DNA of 14,507 bases from the NCBI GenBank assembly GCA_040752255.1, contig JBFMFD010000061.1, positions 1 through 14,507 on the forward strand, in the 5' to 3' direction. Within the stretch, counting starts at the first letter, position 1. Each line of letters begins with the position of its first letter. Shown in pieces: positions 8,801 to 14,507 of the stretch. Position numbers and translations under genes: made by a program. The notes under the pieces were generated by a model that was not told the DNA's origin, made no database searches, and saw only the letters and a program-made list of their open reading frames with translations. Source of the DNA: J051 sp040752255 (GTDB lineage: Bacteria > Armatimonadota > Fimbriimonadia > Fimbriimonadales > ATM1).

Positions 8801-10506
8801 CACGCGTGCACCTCGTAGCGGTAGTCAACATCGGCTGTCTCGGTCGGTATCGTGAACGTCGCCACTCCGTGCTCGTCGGTGCGTGCCTCCATCGAGTTCA
8901 GCCACTCCCCTCCGTAATCGAGGTCTCCTCCCTGTGTGAACCAGTAGTCGTGCTCGCCGCCTTCATCCAACCCGCTCTCCCACGGATAGAGCGGGCGCCG
9001 ATACACGCTCGCTTCCACATGAGCGCCGACGGCGGGCGCGCCAAAGTAGTACTCTCCCTTCACTTCGATCGTAACGCGATCGCCGCCGATTGCACGCTTC
9101 GGCGTTGGCGTTACGGTTAGGCTATACATCGGCTTCTCAAAGTCCTGAAGCGCGATGTAGTGCGACTGCGTGTTGCCGGCGATGCTCGTCTCAACAACGA
9201 GCACTCCGGGGAGCACCTCGGAGTGCGTTCTGAACGAGCCTTCGAACGAGCCTGTGCGGCTGGTTACCGCCTCGAGGGTAAGTAACTCGCCGTAGGACGC
9301 GTCGTACACGGTGATCTGAACGGGCGCGCCCGCGGGCACTCGATAGTCCTCCTCCACCATCTCGCGCACGATTCCCTTGAACTGTATCTCTTCGCCGGGA
9401 CGATAGATCGGTCGATCCGTGTAGAAGAACGTTCTGAACATGCGCTCCGCGGGCTGGCTCCACAGGCTCACCGGCGCCGCCGACTCGCCCATCACGCCGA
9501 AGCACACAACTCCCTCCGAATCCCCCACTCGCGGCACCGTCAGAGTGCCGTCCGTGCCCGTAGCGCCTGCACGCTGCACGCCGCCGCTGCGGGGCGCGGC
9601 GAACACCGCAACGCCTTCCATCGGCTCGCCGCCTTCAAGCGATGTCGCGAAGAACAGCGAGCGCTCTCCGTCATCCTTCATCACCATGCCGAATCGTGAA
9701 ACGGCAAGGGGGAACACCTGCCGCACCACACCGTCCGGTGATATGCTGCTCGAGGAGTAACCCCAGGAGTCGCGGGAAACGAAGGAAGGGTTTACGCGCG
9801 CCGTTACCGTTACGAAGTAAAGTCCCTCGCTGAGGCTCGGAAGACTCAGACGATCAACGAACACTCCCTCAGCGTCGCGGTTCACGGCGCGACGCGTTTC
9901 CATCTGCACGCGCTCGACGCCATCGGGAAGGCCACGCGAGGCGACGTACCAGCGATTGGCGAACGCTGCAGCCAGCGACGCCGCGTCCGGTCGCTCATAC
10001 CACCTCGACGGCAGGCGGTGTAACTCTACGCTGAACTCCTCGATCGGAAGGAACCCTTCCACGGTTATCGGCGGCTCGCGACCGGGCGGGACGACGGATA
10101 CATTCAAAGAGACATTCAGATACGGTCGAATCGGCTCCGCGACGATGTTGACCTCCGAAGCCACGCCTTCCAAGACGTGAACCAGCGTGCCGTCAGAGCG
10201 GTGCGCCCGCCCCGAGACCGCGACCCTGTACACTCCCTCCGGGACTCCCTGAAGGGTGAAGCCGCCCGCTTCGTCCGTTCGCGATTGGAACGTAGCGTCC
10301 CAACTGTCTTGCTCGAATGCAGGATACAGCGCAACGTGCGCGTTCGGCAGTGGCTTGCCGCTCTCCTCCATTACGACGGTTGCCTTGATTGCGCCGACGG
10401 GCGCCTCTTCGCTCGCCGCCCACGTTAGAAGCCCGGCGACCGCAACAACGCCCAGAAGCAGCGAGGCGTTCCTCCGAGTCAGCAAGCGGAGCGCGTCCAA
10501 CTTCAT
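5824..10506 (-). CDS. Bacterial alpha-2-macroglobulin family protein with intact thioester
   Basis: 1560-residue COG2373/YfaS-type protein. Family members trap proteases: cleavage of a bait segment exposes a reactive thioester that binds the attacker covalently. Domains in order: an N-terminal hydrophobic segment (about 14-31, after RR, no lipobox Cys); a carboxypeptidase-regulatory-like beta domain (about 38-118); an MG2-type domain with FFYTDRPIYRPGEEIQFKG (about 355-373); further macroglobulin domains; VDEAIYA near 837; the A2M core with VPDNLTTWR near 917; the thioester motif PYGCAEQ, with Cys1104 and Gln1107; and an alpha/alpha toroid with GGWGWW near 1155. A macroglobulin-like C-terminus closes the protein. 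The ATG at 10506 overlaps the upstream stop as ATGA and follows GGAGGTG (10512-10518). Many bacterial homologues sit beside a penicillin-binding protein 1C gene; none is here, and the partner is VanW. The bait region cannot be assigned by eye. Location is probably periplasmic or inner-membrane anchored. Confidence 0.93.
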   Translation of the reverse strand: MKLDALRLLTRRNASLLLGVVAVAGLLTWAASEEAPVGAIKATVVMEESGKPLPNAHVALYPAFEQDSWDATFQSRTDEAGGFTLQGVPEGVYRVAVSGRAHRSDGTLVHVLEGVASEVNIVAEPIRPYLNVSLNVSVVPPGREPPITVEGFLPIEEFSVELHRLPSRWYERPDAASLAAAFANRWYVASRGLPDGVERVQMETRRAVNRDAEGVFVDRLSLPSLSEGLYFVTVTARVNPSFVSRDSWGYSSSSISPDGVVRQVFPLAVSRFGMVMKDDGERSLFFATSLEGGEPMEGVAVFAAPRSGGVQRAGATGTDGTLTVPRVGDSEGVVCFGVMGESAAPVSLWSQPAERMFRTFFYTDRPIYRPGEEIQFKGIVREMVEEDYRVPAGAPVQITVYDASYGELLTLEAVTSRTGSFEGSFRTHSEVLPGVLVVETSIAGNTQSHYIALQDFEKPMYSLTVTPTPKRAIGGDRVTIEVKGEYYFGAPAVGAHVEASVYRRPLYPWESGLDEGGEHDYWFTQGGDLDYGGEWLNSMEARTDEHGVATFTIPTETADVDYRYEVHAWLSDEGGGSGDAKAPFDVLRSAVRIEATQEQYMLRRGERATVRARVVDIEGRPVANADVSAEVAEIIWRGRGRTKENVQRSRVRTGQDGWVSIEVLPTRDESLQVTLSTSDRSGRRTAEVLYYYVYGGSWISPASTALEVVLDKTRYSVGDTCVAAIRVGQPGGSALVTIEGDRLYHSRVVEVTSEVTLVEFPVEAVHLPNAFVTVSRIHNARAEFAEQEVLVDPAVRALSVSVEPQKETARPGERVPIRIRTLNDQGEPVSAEVTLTVVDEAIYAVREDTKEILQEFYPVRYNAVSTVCSVVEAYLDSGAKEGGELPIRKEFKDTAAWFPTLRTDASGTATVEVTVPDNLTTWRCTAIAATERTEVGKARGAFRVALPLSVQISAPEIVVEGDRVRLSATLRNETGAAQEVAVRAIGSALSLEGDATQTVRVEDDGSRTLTWWARVDNGLSGSFTVTAQSAGGSDGMTRQVSIQPRGTWRVEHKAGFVEEQEWSESITFVGERADVGEMEIRFTPSLIAALSGSLDDLIDFPYGCAEQTMSRFLPAVAVLHATRALGLPPPPRASLIPEITEASLHRLANMQYYAGGWGWWANDEPDAWMTAIVLEGLAEAKRRGVSVHPRMTGSATEWAIGEIRSNRWSAPQRIYLAYAASMHDASAVKGLLASLEPRSGGDYARLAMAWFNVGEQAKAAEAIAKMKSLADAGGRVAQWSGGEYEWGQEATAHCLRAMLMVTPDDPMVDAAVRSLLSNREGSSWMTTRETAYVLLALTDFLTRRPVPLEDTTVRIVVNGAPVAETALTGADLGREIVVKVPVRSLRKGENTVSIERSAAGLGACALTLREVTAQAPESPSGLIVRREFYTLRPTRLMDGSLALRASPEPVRRLEVGDVVACEVTVDIDNGMRWVQVDVPVPSNLRVMEPFGETWVDGWTMVWNRRVVSMFRAYLPPGAHTFTVRFRATSGGAAVALPAILFNMYDPSARAYSSQVSLEVR
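5830..5836 (-). promoter_or_regulatory. Shine-Dalgarno GGAGGTG deciding the VanW start
   Basis: GGAGG ends seven bases before the ATG at 5824, inside the last codons of the alpha-2-macroglobulin gene. This supports the shorter VanW start over the longer open frame to 6028. Confidence 0.8.
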
Positions 10507-11930
10507 TGCGGCACCTCCGTTCCTCGAGAGACCTTTCCGCGCGCGCCCACCACCAGCAGCGCGGAGATGACGACTGTCGCGCCCAACGCCCAGAGAAGCG
10601 CGCCCACCTTCGCCGAGCGCGACATTAGGCCCTCAGGCGTCACCATCGTCGTGAGGATCACGACCAGCCCGCCGCAACCGGACAAAACCATCGCATGGAT
10701 TCCCTCCGAGCCTTCGGGTCTCTTTCCCTCCTCCAAGCCACCGCGCAACATCGGCGCTGCTAGGGGAGAGATCATCAAACCGAGCAAGAAGCCAGCCGCC
10801 CCGGCCCGCGCAAGGAACAGAGCGGCGAAGGCGGGCACGCCCACGACGAGCGCCTGCCACAGCGTGGCCGACCATGCGGGAGCGCCTCGGTCGTCCCACT
10901 GCGCCGCCGCCAACGGCAGTAGGGCGCCGGCCGCGAAACCCATCAGCAGGTAGTGCTGCCCCAAGTCAACGGCGGAGCCTCCACCCGCCCACTCAATCAA
11001 GACCCGCAACAGGACCAGCGAGAGCAGCGGGGCAAGAACCGCCTGCGCGCGATGGCTGCCCAGTAGCGCAGCGAAAACGCCGGCGGAGACCAACAACGCA
11101 GACATTCCAAATCCGTGCCGCAACGAGAACGCCCACGCCCCCGCACCCAACACGATGAGCGCGCACAGCAGAATCCGCATACCACTCGGGGGTGCTGAGT
11201 CCTCCTCGCCAACGAAAAACGCGCCGACGGCAACCGCCATGCCTGCAACCAGTAGCAAGAACAGGTCGCCGACATAAAGGAAGCGATACGTTCCGATCGC
11301 GCCGATGCCCAGAGCCACGCCAAAGCCGGAAGCCAGGGCAACGTAGCGGTGCGCTCGTGAGACGAGGGCTGCCTGCGCGCATGCGCCAACCGCGCCCGCT
11401 AGGGCGAACAGCGCGCCGGTCTGCCAGGTGGGCGAGTAGGGCACCGCCTCGCGCGCCATGATCCCGCTCAGCGCGGCGAACAGGAACAACAGCGCTGTCC
11501 TCGACTCGGCGCTTCCTCGAAGGGCGACGCTGGTCACGCCCGCAGCCACCGCCGCCGCCGCCAGGGCGCGCCCCCCCTCCTCCGGAGAGACCAATCCTAT
11601 CAGCGCGACGGCTGCGCCCGCAAGCCCCAGACTCACCGCGACGTTCGGCTCCCGCTTCCACGCGAGCAGGTGCGTAACCAGGACTATGAGAAACCCGGCG
11701 GCCAGCCCCCATGCCAAGGCGTCAGCCTCGCCGCCCGCTGCGCCCAGTTGCCTCGCCTGCCACCGCGTGAAAACAAACAGCGCCGCCGCCAGCACAGCGA
11801 CCGAGCCGACAACGCCGGTGGCGAAGCTGCGAGCCGACGGCTGAGCCGACGAGCGCTTCGGGCTGAGGACCCAACCTACCCCTGCGGCGACAACGCCAAG
11901 AGACGCCATCGCAAGAATCTGTGTGTTCAA
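10503..11930 (-). CDS. Unrecognised polytopic membrane protein, first gene of the A2M-VanW operon
   Basis: 475 residues, very rich in Ala, Gly, Leu and Val. About 14-17 hydrophobic stretches fit membrane helices (for example about 5-22, 36-55, 72-91, 97-114, 170-190, 220-240, 251-269, 326-343, 355-373, 412-429 and 441-463). They are joined by short charged loops, including EEGKRPEGSEG (400-410). I recognise no transporter, enzyme or ion-channel signature and assign no function. The TTG start at 11930 is supported by AGGAGG (11937-11942) six bases upstream; the nearest ATG is seven codons inside. Its TGA overlaps the alpha-2-macroglobulin ATG by four bases, so the two are almost certainly co-translated. 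That coupling suggests a role in export, anchoring or sensing at the envelope, but this is inference from position only. Confidence 0.8.
   Translation of the reverse strand: MNTQILAMASLGVVAAGVGWVLSPKRSSAQPSARSFATGVVGSVAVLAAALFVFTRWQARQLGAAGGEADALAWGLAAGFLIVLVTHLLAWKREPNVAVSLGLAGAAVALIGLVSPEEGGRALAAAAVAAGVTSVALRGSAESRTALLFLFAALSGIMAREAVPYSPTWQTGALFALAGAVGACAQAALVSRAHRYVALASGFGVALGIGAIGTYRFLYVGDLFLLLVAGMAVAVGAFFVGEEDSAPPSGMRILLCALIVLGAGAWAFSLRHGFGMSALLVSAGVFAALLGSHRAQAVLAPLLSLVLLRVLIEWAGGGSAVDLGQHYLLMGFAAGALLPLAAAQWDDRGAPAWSATLWQALVVGVPAFAALFLARAGAAGFLLGLMISPLAAPMLRGGLEEGKRPEGSEGIHAMVLSGCGGLVVILTTMVTPEGLMSRSAKVGALLWALGATVVISALLVVGARGKVSRGTEVPQ
10512..10518 (-). promoter_or_regulatory. Shine-Dalgarno GGAGGTG for the alpha-2-macroglobulin gene
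   Basis: GGAGG ends seven bases before the ATG at 10506, within the end of the membrane-protein gene. Motif and spacing match those in front of the VanW gene, so both downstream cistrons have efficient coupled initiation. Confidence 0.8.
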
Positions 11931-11936
11931 AAGAGG

Positions 11937-11942
11937 CCTCCT
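11937..11942 (-). promoter_or_regulatory. Shine-Dalgarno AGGAGG deciding the TTG start of the membrane protein
   Basis: A full AGGAGG lies six bases before the TTG at 11930. This is the main reason for choosing a TTG start over the ATG seven codons later. Confidence 0.75.
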
Positions 11943-11954
11943 GCGGGAAGTGTA

Positions 11955-11978
11955 TCGTTACTGATAAGACTGTAACGA
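11955..11978. promoter_or_regulatory. Dyad TCGTTAC-N10-GTAACGA, candidate operator of the envelope operon
   Basis: Perfect 7-base arms at 11955-11961 and 11972-11978 with a 10-base spacer, lying 25-48 bases upstream of the membrane-protein start in the 128-bp divergent region. The spacing fits a dimeric regulator contacting successive major grooves. No convincing -35/-10 pair was found for the operon, so its relation to the promoter is uncertain. It could also influence the divergent sulfur-enzyme gene. Confidence 0.4.
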
Positions 11979-11991
11979 GCCTCAAGTTGTG

Positions 11992-12008
11992 GCGGGAATA
12001 CATTCCGC
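11992..12008. promoter_or_regulatory. Imperfect dyad centred on GGAAT-AC-ATTCC
   Basis: GGAAT (11995-11999) and ATTCC (12002-12006) flank two bases. With one bulged G the pairing extends by two more G-C pairs. It lies about 50 bases upstream of the metallo-hydrolase start and could be a second regulator site. Support is weak. Confidence 0.25.
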
Positions 12009-12045
12009 TTTGAGAGAAAGTCCCCACAGCCGCAAGGGAATCATC

Positions 12046-12053
12046 CATAATCT
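12046..12053 (+). promoter_or_regulatory. Candidate -10 element (CATAAT/TAATCT) of the metallo-hydrolase gene
   Basis: CATAAT (12046-12051) overlaps TAATCT (12048-12053), and the GTG at 12059 follows five bases later. No Shine-Dalgarno is suitably spaced, the nearest purine run (AAGGGAA) being too far away. A leaderless transcript starting near the GTG is the simplest reading. No clear -35 box is seen. Confidence 0.35.
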
Positions 12054-12058
12054 TGGAC

Positions 12059-13489
12059 GTGATACTGAAACGGTTCTACGACGACAAACTTGCTCAGGCG
12101 AGTTACCTAGTCGGGTGCCCGGGCGCCGAAGAGTGCCTCATCATTGACCCGAACCGCGACGTGTACGCCTATCTCGAAGCCGCCGAGCAGGAGGGGTTGC
12201 GCATCGTCGGCGTAACCGAGACCCACATCCACGCCGACTTCCTCTCCGGGGCGAGGGAACTGGCGCGCCTCGCAGGCGCGACGCTGTACCTCTCCGACGA
12301 AGGCGACGCAGACTGGAAGTACGCTTTCGCCGACGAGCCGAACGTGCGCCTGGTGAAGGATGGTGACGTCATCAGCGTCGGCGCGGTCCGGCTGGACATC
12401 CTCCACACGCCCGGCCACACGCCGGAGCACATTAGCTTTCTGCTTACGGACGAGGCGGCGTCGAGCGAGCCGCTTGGCATCTTCAGCGGAGACTTCGTCT
12501 TCGTCGGCGATGTCGGAAGGCCCGACCTCCTCGAGAAGGCGGCGGGCGTGAGCGGCACGATGGAGGCGGGCGCGAAGCGGCTGTATGAGTCGCTGCAGCG
12601 TCTCGGCGCGTTCCCCGACTCCTTGCTCATCTTCCCTGGGCACGGCGCCGGCAGCGCCTGCGGAAAGGGCCTCGGCGGTGTGCCGGTCAGCAGCCTCGGA
12701 TACGAGAAGAGGGTTGGCTGGGCATGGAAGGCGCCGACCACGCAGGAGTTCGTCCAAGCGGTGCTCGAAGGTCAGCCCGACCCGCCGCGCTACTTCAAAG
12801 AGATGAAGCGCATGAACAAGGAGGGCCCGGCGCCCCGCGGCAGAATCCACGCGCCGCAGAAGCTCGCCCCGGAAGCGCTCTTCGCTCATCTCGGTGAGAG
12901 CACTGCGGTCGTCTTCGATGTGCGCGTGCCCGAGGAGTTCGCTCAAGGGCATTTGCCCGGCACGCTCAACCTTTACGAAGGGCGCACCTTCCCCACGTGG
13001 GCCGGGTGGCTGCTGCCGTACGACCGACCGCTCGCCTTCATCGCTCACGACGAGGAGGAGGCGAGGCAGGTGGCGAAAGACCTTGCGCTGATCGGCCTTG
13101 ACGACCTTGTCGGTTGGGCGGGGGAGGAGGCGCTCGAGGCGTGGCGCTCGACCCGCCAACTCGAGGTTACACAGACCGCCAACGCCGCGAGCGCGAAGGT
13201 GGCGTGCTCCTCGGCGGATGTCGTGCTCGACGTTCGCAACCCGAACGAATACGACGCCGGGCACCTCGAAGGCGCAAGGAACATCCCGCTCGGGCGGCTT
13301 CCTGAGCGCCTCTCCGAGTTGCCGCAAGAGGGAAGCATCCTCGTCTATTGCCAGACGGGCGGCCGTTCGAGCATCGCCAGCAGTCTGCTGCTGAGAGCCG
13401 GCTTCTGTTCGGTGGTCAACCTGGAAGGTGGATACAGCGCCTGCGTCGGGCACGGGCAGACTTCGGGAGTAGCCGTACCAAGCGGATAG
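12059..13489 (+). CDS. CstB-like persulfide dioxygenase with two rhodanese domains
   Basis: 476 residues from the GTG. The N-terminal metallo-beta-lactamase fold is of the ETHE1/persulfide dioxygenase type. It has THIHADFLSG (His56, His58, Asp60), TPGHTPEHI (His120), SGDFVFVGDVGRPDL (Asp145) and FPGHGAGSACG (His195). By family analogy His56, His120 and Asp145 bind the iron that oxidises a low-molecular-weight persulfide to sulfite. A middle rhodanese domain (about 270-363) has no cysteine at its active loop (FIAHDEEEAR). The C-terminal one (about 380-476) has a full loop, CQTGGRS (Cys431). This order matches staphylococcal CstB, which turns persulfide into thiosulfate during sulfide detoxification. 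A TTG at 12053 would add two residues. The GTG is preferred because it sits correctly behind a -10-like box and gives the MILKRFYDDKLAQASYL start typical of the family. The gene stands alone and divergent; no sulfide:quinone reductase is visible. Confidence 0.9.
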   Translation: MILKRFYDDKLAQASYLVGCPGAEECLIIDPNRDVYAYLEAAEQEGLRIVGVTETHIHADFLSGARELARLAGATLYLSDEGDADWKYAFADEPNVRLVKDGDVISVGAVRLDILHTPGHTPEHISFLLTDEAASSEPLGIFSGDFVFVGDVGRPDLLEKAAGVSGTMEAGAKRLYESLQRLGAFPDSLLIFPGHGAGSACGKGLGGVPVSSLGYEKRVGWAWKAPTTQEFVQAVLEGQPDPPRYFKEMKRMNKEGPAPRGRIHAPQKLAPEALFAHLGESTAVVFDVRVPEEFAQGHLPGTLNLYEGRTFPTWAGWLLPYDRPLAFIAHDEEEARQVAKDLALIGLDDLVGWAGEEALEAWRSTRQLEVTQTANAASAKVACSSADVVLDVRNPNEYDAGHLEGARNIPLGRLPERLSELPQEGSILVYCQTGGRSSIASSLLLRAGFCSVVNLEGGYSACVGHGQTSGVAVPSG

Positions 13490-13509
13490 CGTTTGCCTGA
13501 CGGAGAAGG

Positions 13510-13609
13510 GCGGGGCGCGGCAAAGAGGAGGAGGTAAACAACGTCCGGTGCCTGCGTCGGCTCCGGCTTAACACACGGTGACTGGCTGCGTGCTATCTCC
13601 GCGCCCCGC
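13510..13609. ncRNA. Possible folded RNA closed by an 11-bp stem, between convergent genes
   Basis: GCGGGGCGCGG (13510-13520) is perfectly complementary to CCGCGCCCCGC (13599-13609). Inside is an 8-step hairpin, CCGGTGCC-TGCGTC-GGCTCCGG (13545-13566), with one T-T mismatch. A weaker hairpin spans 13572-13592 (CACAC/GCGTG). Together they would make a three-way junction of 100 nt. It matches no RNA family I recognise; the SRP RNA and common riboswitch cores are absent. The strand is undecided, because each strand gains a wobble pair in part of the fold. It could be a 3'-UTR structure, a bidirectional terminator, a small RNA, or chance pairing of GC-rich DNA. Confidence 0.25.
13526..13535 (+). 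promoter_or_regulatory. Strong orphan Shine-Dalgarno AGGAGGAGGT
   Basis: An extended anti-SD complement with no proper gene behind it. The next usable start is GTG at 13548, 12 bases away, opening a seven-residue frame (VPASAPA, then TAA). It may be fortuitous, a remnant of a lost gene, or the unpaired arm of the possible folded RNA. Confidence 0.25.
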
Positions 13610-13623
13610 TGTGGTCATATGTT

Positions 13624-13654
13624 CGGCAAGCCGTCGAATCTCTTCAGGCTGAAG
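13624..13654 (-). terminator. Two short hairpins after imuB, weak terminator candidate
   Basis: Reading the minus strand from the imuB stop, CTTCAGCCTGAAG (13654-13642) begins seven bases downstream and can form a 5-bp stem. Then CGGCTTGCCG (13633-13624) can form a stem with a CUUG loop. There is no U-tract, so termination activity is uncertain. Confidence 0.25.
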
Positions 13655-13661
13655 GAGTCAG

Positions 13662-14507
13662 TCAGCGCGGCTCCTCCCCTGCCTCCCGCCCTTCGCGCAA
13701 CAGCCGCAGGAACCGCTCGCGGCGGCTTACGGGAACTTCCGACGCCCGCCGCAGCGCCGAGCGCCCGAAGCGACACCGAAGCCGCTCTTCCACCGACGCA
13801 GGCATCTCGCCCTCCGCCCCCTCCGCCAGCGACAACCGCAACTGCGAGGCGGATACCGGCTCGATATCGGGAAGGCGTGCAGCCAGGGCGAACACCTCCT
13901 CCTCGATCGCAACCTGCCGTAGCGTCAGTCGTAGCGCGGTCATCAGCGAACCCGCCGATTGCAGCGGGCGCGTGAACGTTCGACGCCCCTGAATGACGCG
14001 GAAGCGATCGAACTCGACGCCCAGCGTCACCGTTCGCGCCTGAGAGTCCCGTGCGCGAAGCATCTCGCTCAGCCGCCTCGCCAACCGGTGAACGCCCGCC
14101 TCCAACTCCTGGTCGAGTCGCGCCGCTTGAGGGAACTGGACGCGCGCATACACCTCATCAGGTGGATACAGCGCTCGAACCCGCGTCGAGTCGCGACCTT
14201 GGGCGAGCAGCGAGATGCGAATTCCTTCACGGCCGAACTGCCGAACCAGCGTCTCGGTCGGCAGCGCCGCTACCTCGCCAACCGTTCGAAAGCCCAGAAA
14301 CGCCAGGCGCGCCCGATGCTCCGGACGTACCATCCACAACCGCTCAACCGGAAGCGGCGCGAGGAACTCGGCATCCCGAAGCACCGGCTGACCTGGGCAC
14401 ACCTCCGCCGCAACGCGCGCAGCCAGCACCGTCCGAGCGATGCCCACGCGAGGGCAGATGCCGACGGCGAAATAGAGGTCCTGCGTCAGAGCCTCGGCGA
14501 CCTCCTC
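13662..14507 (-). CDS. imuB: ImuB-like Y-family DNA polymerase, C-terminal 281 residues
   Basis: The frame is open to the window edge, so the N-terminus with the catalytic carboxylates is not visible. The visible part starts in the palm (ALTQDLYFAVGICPRVGIARTVLAARVAAEVCPGQ). A thumb/helix-hairpin-helix section follows: LAPLPVERLWMVRPEHRARLAFLGFRTVGEVAALP, quoted in part (LPVERLW, LGFRTVGEVAALP, then QFGREGIRISLLAQGRD). This pattern is shared by DinB and ImuB. A little-finger-like region ends the protein at RRERFLRLLREGREAGEEPR. No clamp-binding motif and no long C-terminal tail are seen after it, although many ImuB proteins have such a tail. ImuB is preferred over Pol IV because a DnaE2 gene is nearby. 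Whether the active site is intact cannot be judged here. The GTG at 14447 is internal, not the start. Confidence 0.75.
   Translation of the reverse strand, partial: EEVAEALTQDLYFAVGICPRVGIARTVLAARVAAEVCPGQPVLRDAEFLAPLPVERLWMVRPEHRARLAFLGFRTVGEVAALPTETLVRQFGREGIRISLLAQGRDSTRVRALYPPDEVYARVQFPQAARLDQELEAGVHRLARRLSEMLRARDSQARTVTLGVEFDRFRVIQGRRTFTRPLQSAGSLMTALRLTLRQVAIEEEVFALAARLPDIEPVSASQLRLSLAEGAEGEMPASVEERLRCRFGRSALRRASEVPVSRRERFLRLLREGREAGEEPR

Noticed and set aside
12107..13453. A 448-codon open frame antisense to the metallo-hydrolase gene
   Set aside because: It lies wholly inside a gene with clear catalytic motifs. Its Arg/Val/Ala/Asp-rich product has no domain, and GC-rich codon bias readily leaves the opposite strand open.
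13510..13609. Signal recognition particle RNA, tmRNA or a known riboswitch
   Set aside because: The SRP apical-loop consensus and the conserved cores of the riboswitch classes I can recall are absent on both strands.
13619..13975. A 118-codon plus-strand frame starting near the possible RNA
   Set aside because: Most of it is antisense to imuB, and its Pro/Ala/Arg-rich product is typical of a shadow frame. The strong Shine-Dalgarno at 13526 is too far away to serve it.
14445..14447. GTG at 14447 as the start of the Y-family polymerase
   Set aside because: The frame stays open to the window edge, and the 20 residues upstream (ending LYFAVGICPR) continue the Y-family palm, so the gene is cut by the window.

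Overview
The window is GC-rich bacterial chromosomal DNA with long genes, almost no intergenic space, and frequent GTG/TTG starts. Seven protein genes cover nearly everything; two are cut by the window edges. No tRNA, rRNA, CRISPR array, transposase or phage gene was seen. A bacterial alpha-2-macroglobulin with an N-terminal export/anchor segment suggests a cell with a periplasm. The mix (VanW-domain protein, M6 protease with PDZ domains, DnaE2 plus ImuB-like polymerase, rhodanese-fused metallo-hydrolase) would fit Armatimonadota or a neighbouring deep-branching phylum. That placement is a low-confidence inference, not a sequence match.

Layout. (1) 1-1496, plus strand: 3' part of a secreted-type M6 metalloprotease with PDZ domains in front of the catalytic domain. 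(2) 1514-4960, minus: a DnaE2/ImuC-type error-prone DNA polymerase III alpha subunit, convergent with the protease across only 17 bp. (3) 5093-11930, minus: a translationally coupled three-gene envelope operon, transcribed as polytopic membrane protein, alpha-2-macroglobulin, VanW-domain protein. The two internal junctions overlap by 4 nt and 1 nt, each with a GGAGGTG Shine-Dalgarno. A long hairpin sits just after the operon's last stop codon. (4) 12059-13489, plus: a CstB-like persulfide dioxygenase/rhodanese fusion, divergent from the envelope operon. (5) 13490-13661: a convergent gap with inverted repeats that could form a folded RNA. (6) 13662-14507, minus: C-terminal 281 residues of an ImuB-like Y-family polymerase.

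How the genes may work together. DnaE2 and the ImuB-like protein are the two core proteins of the mutasome for damage-induced translesion synthesis. Here they lie about 8.7 kb apart on the same strand, separated by unrelated genes. The DnaE2 carries an extra N-terminal segment resembling a small domain (DUF6504 type, or an ImuB tail), while the ImuB-like protein ends soon after its little-finger domain. The envelope operon looks like a surface-defence or surface-maintenance unit: a thioester protein that can trap proteases, made with a VanW-domain exported protein and an unrecognised membrane protein. The sulfur enzyme is probably independent.

The points most worth a second look are the DnaE2 N-terminal extension and its degenerate PHP site, the A2M-VanW-membrane operon, the dyads before dnaE2 and before the envelope operon, and the possible structured RNA at 13510-13609.
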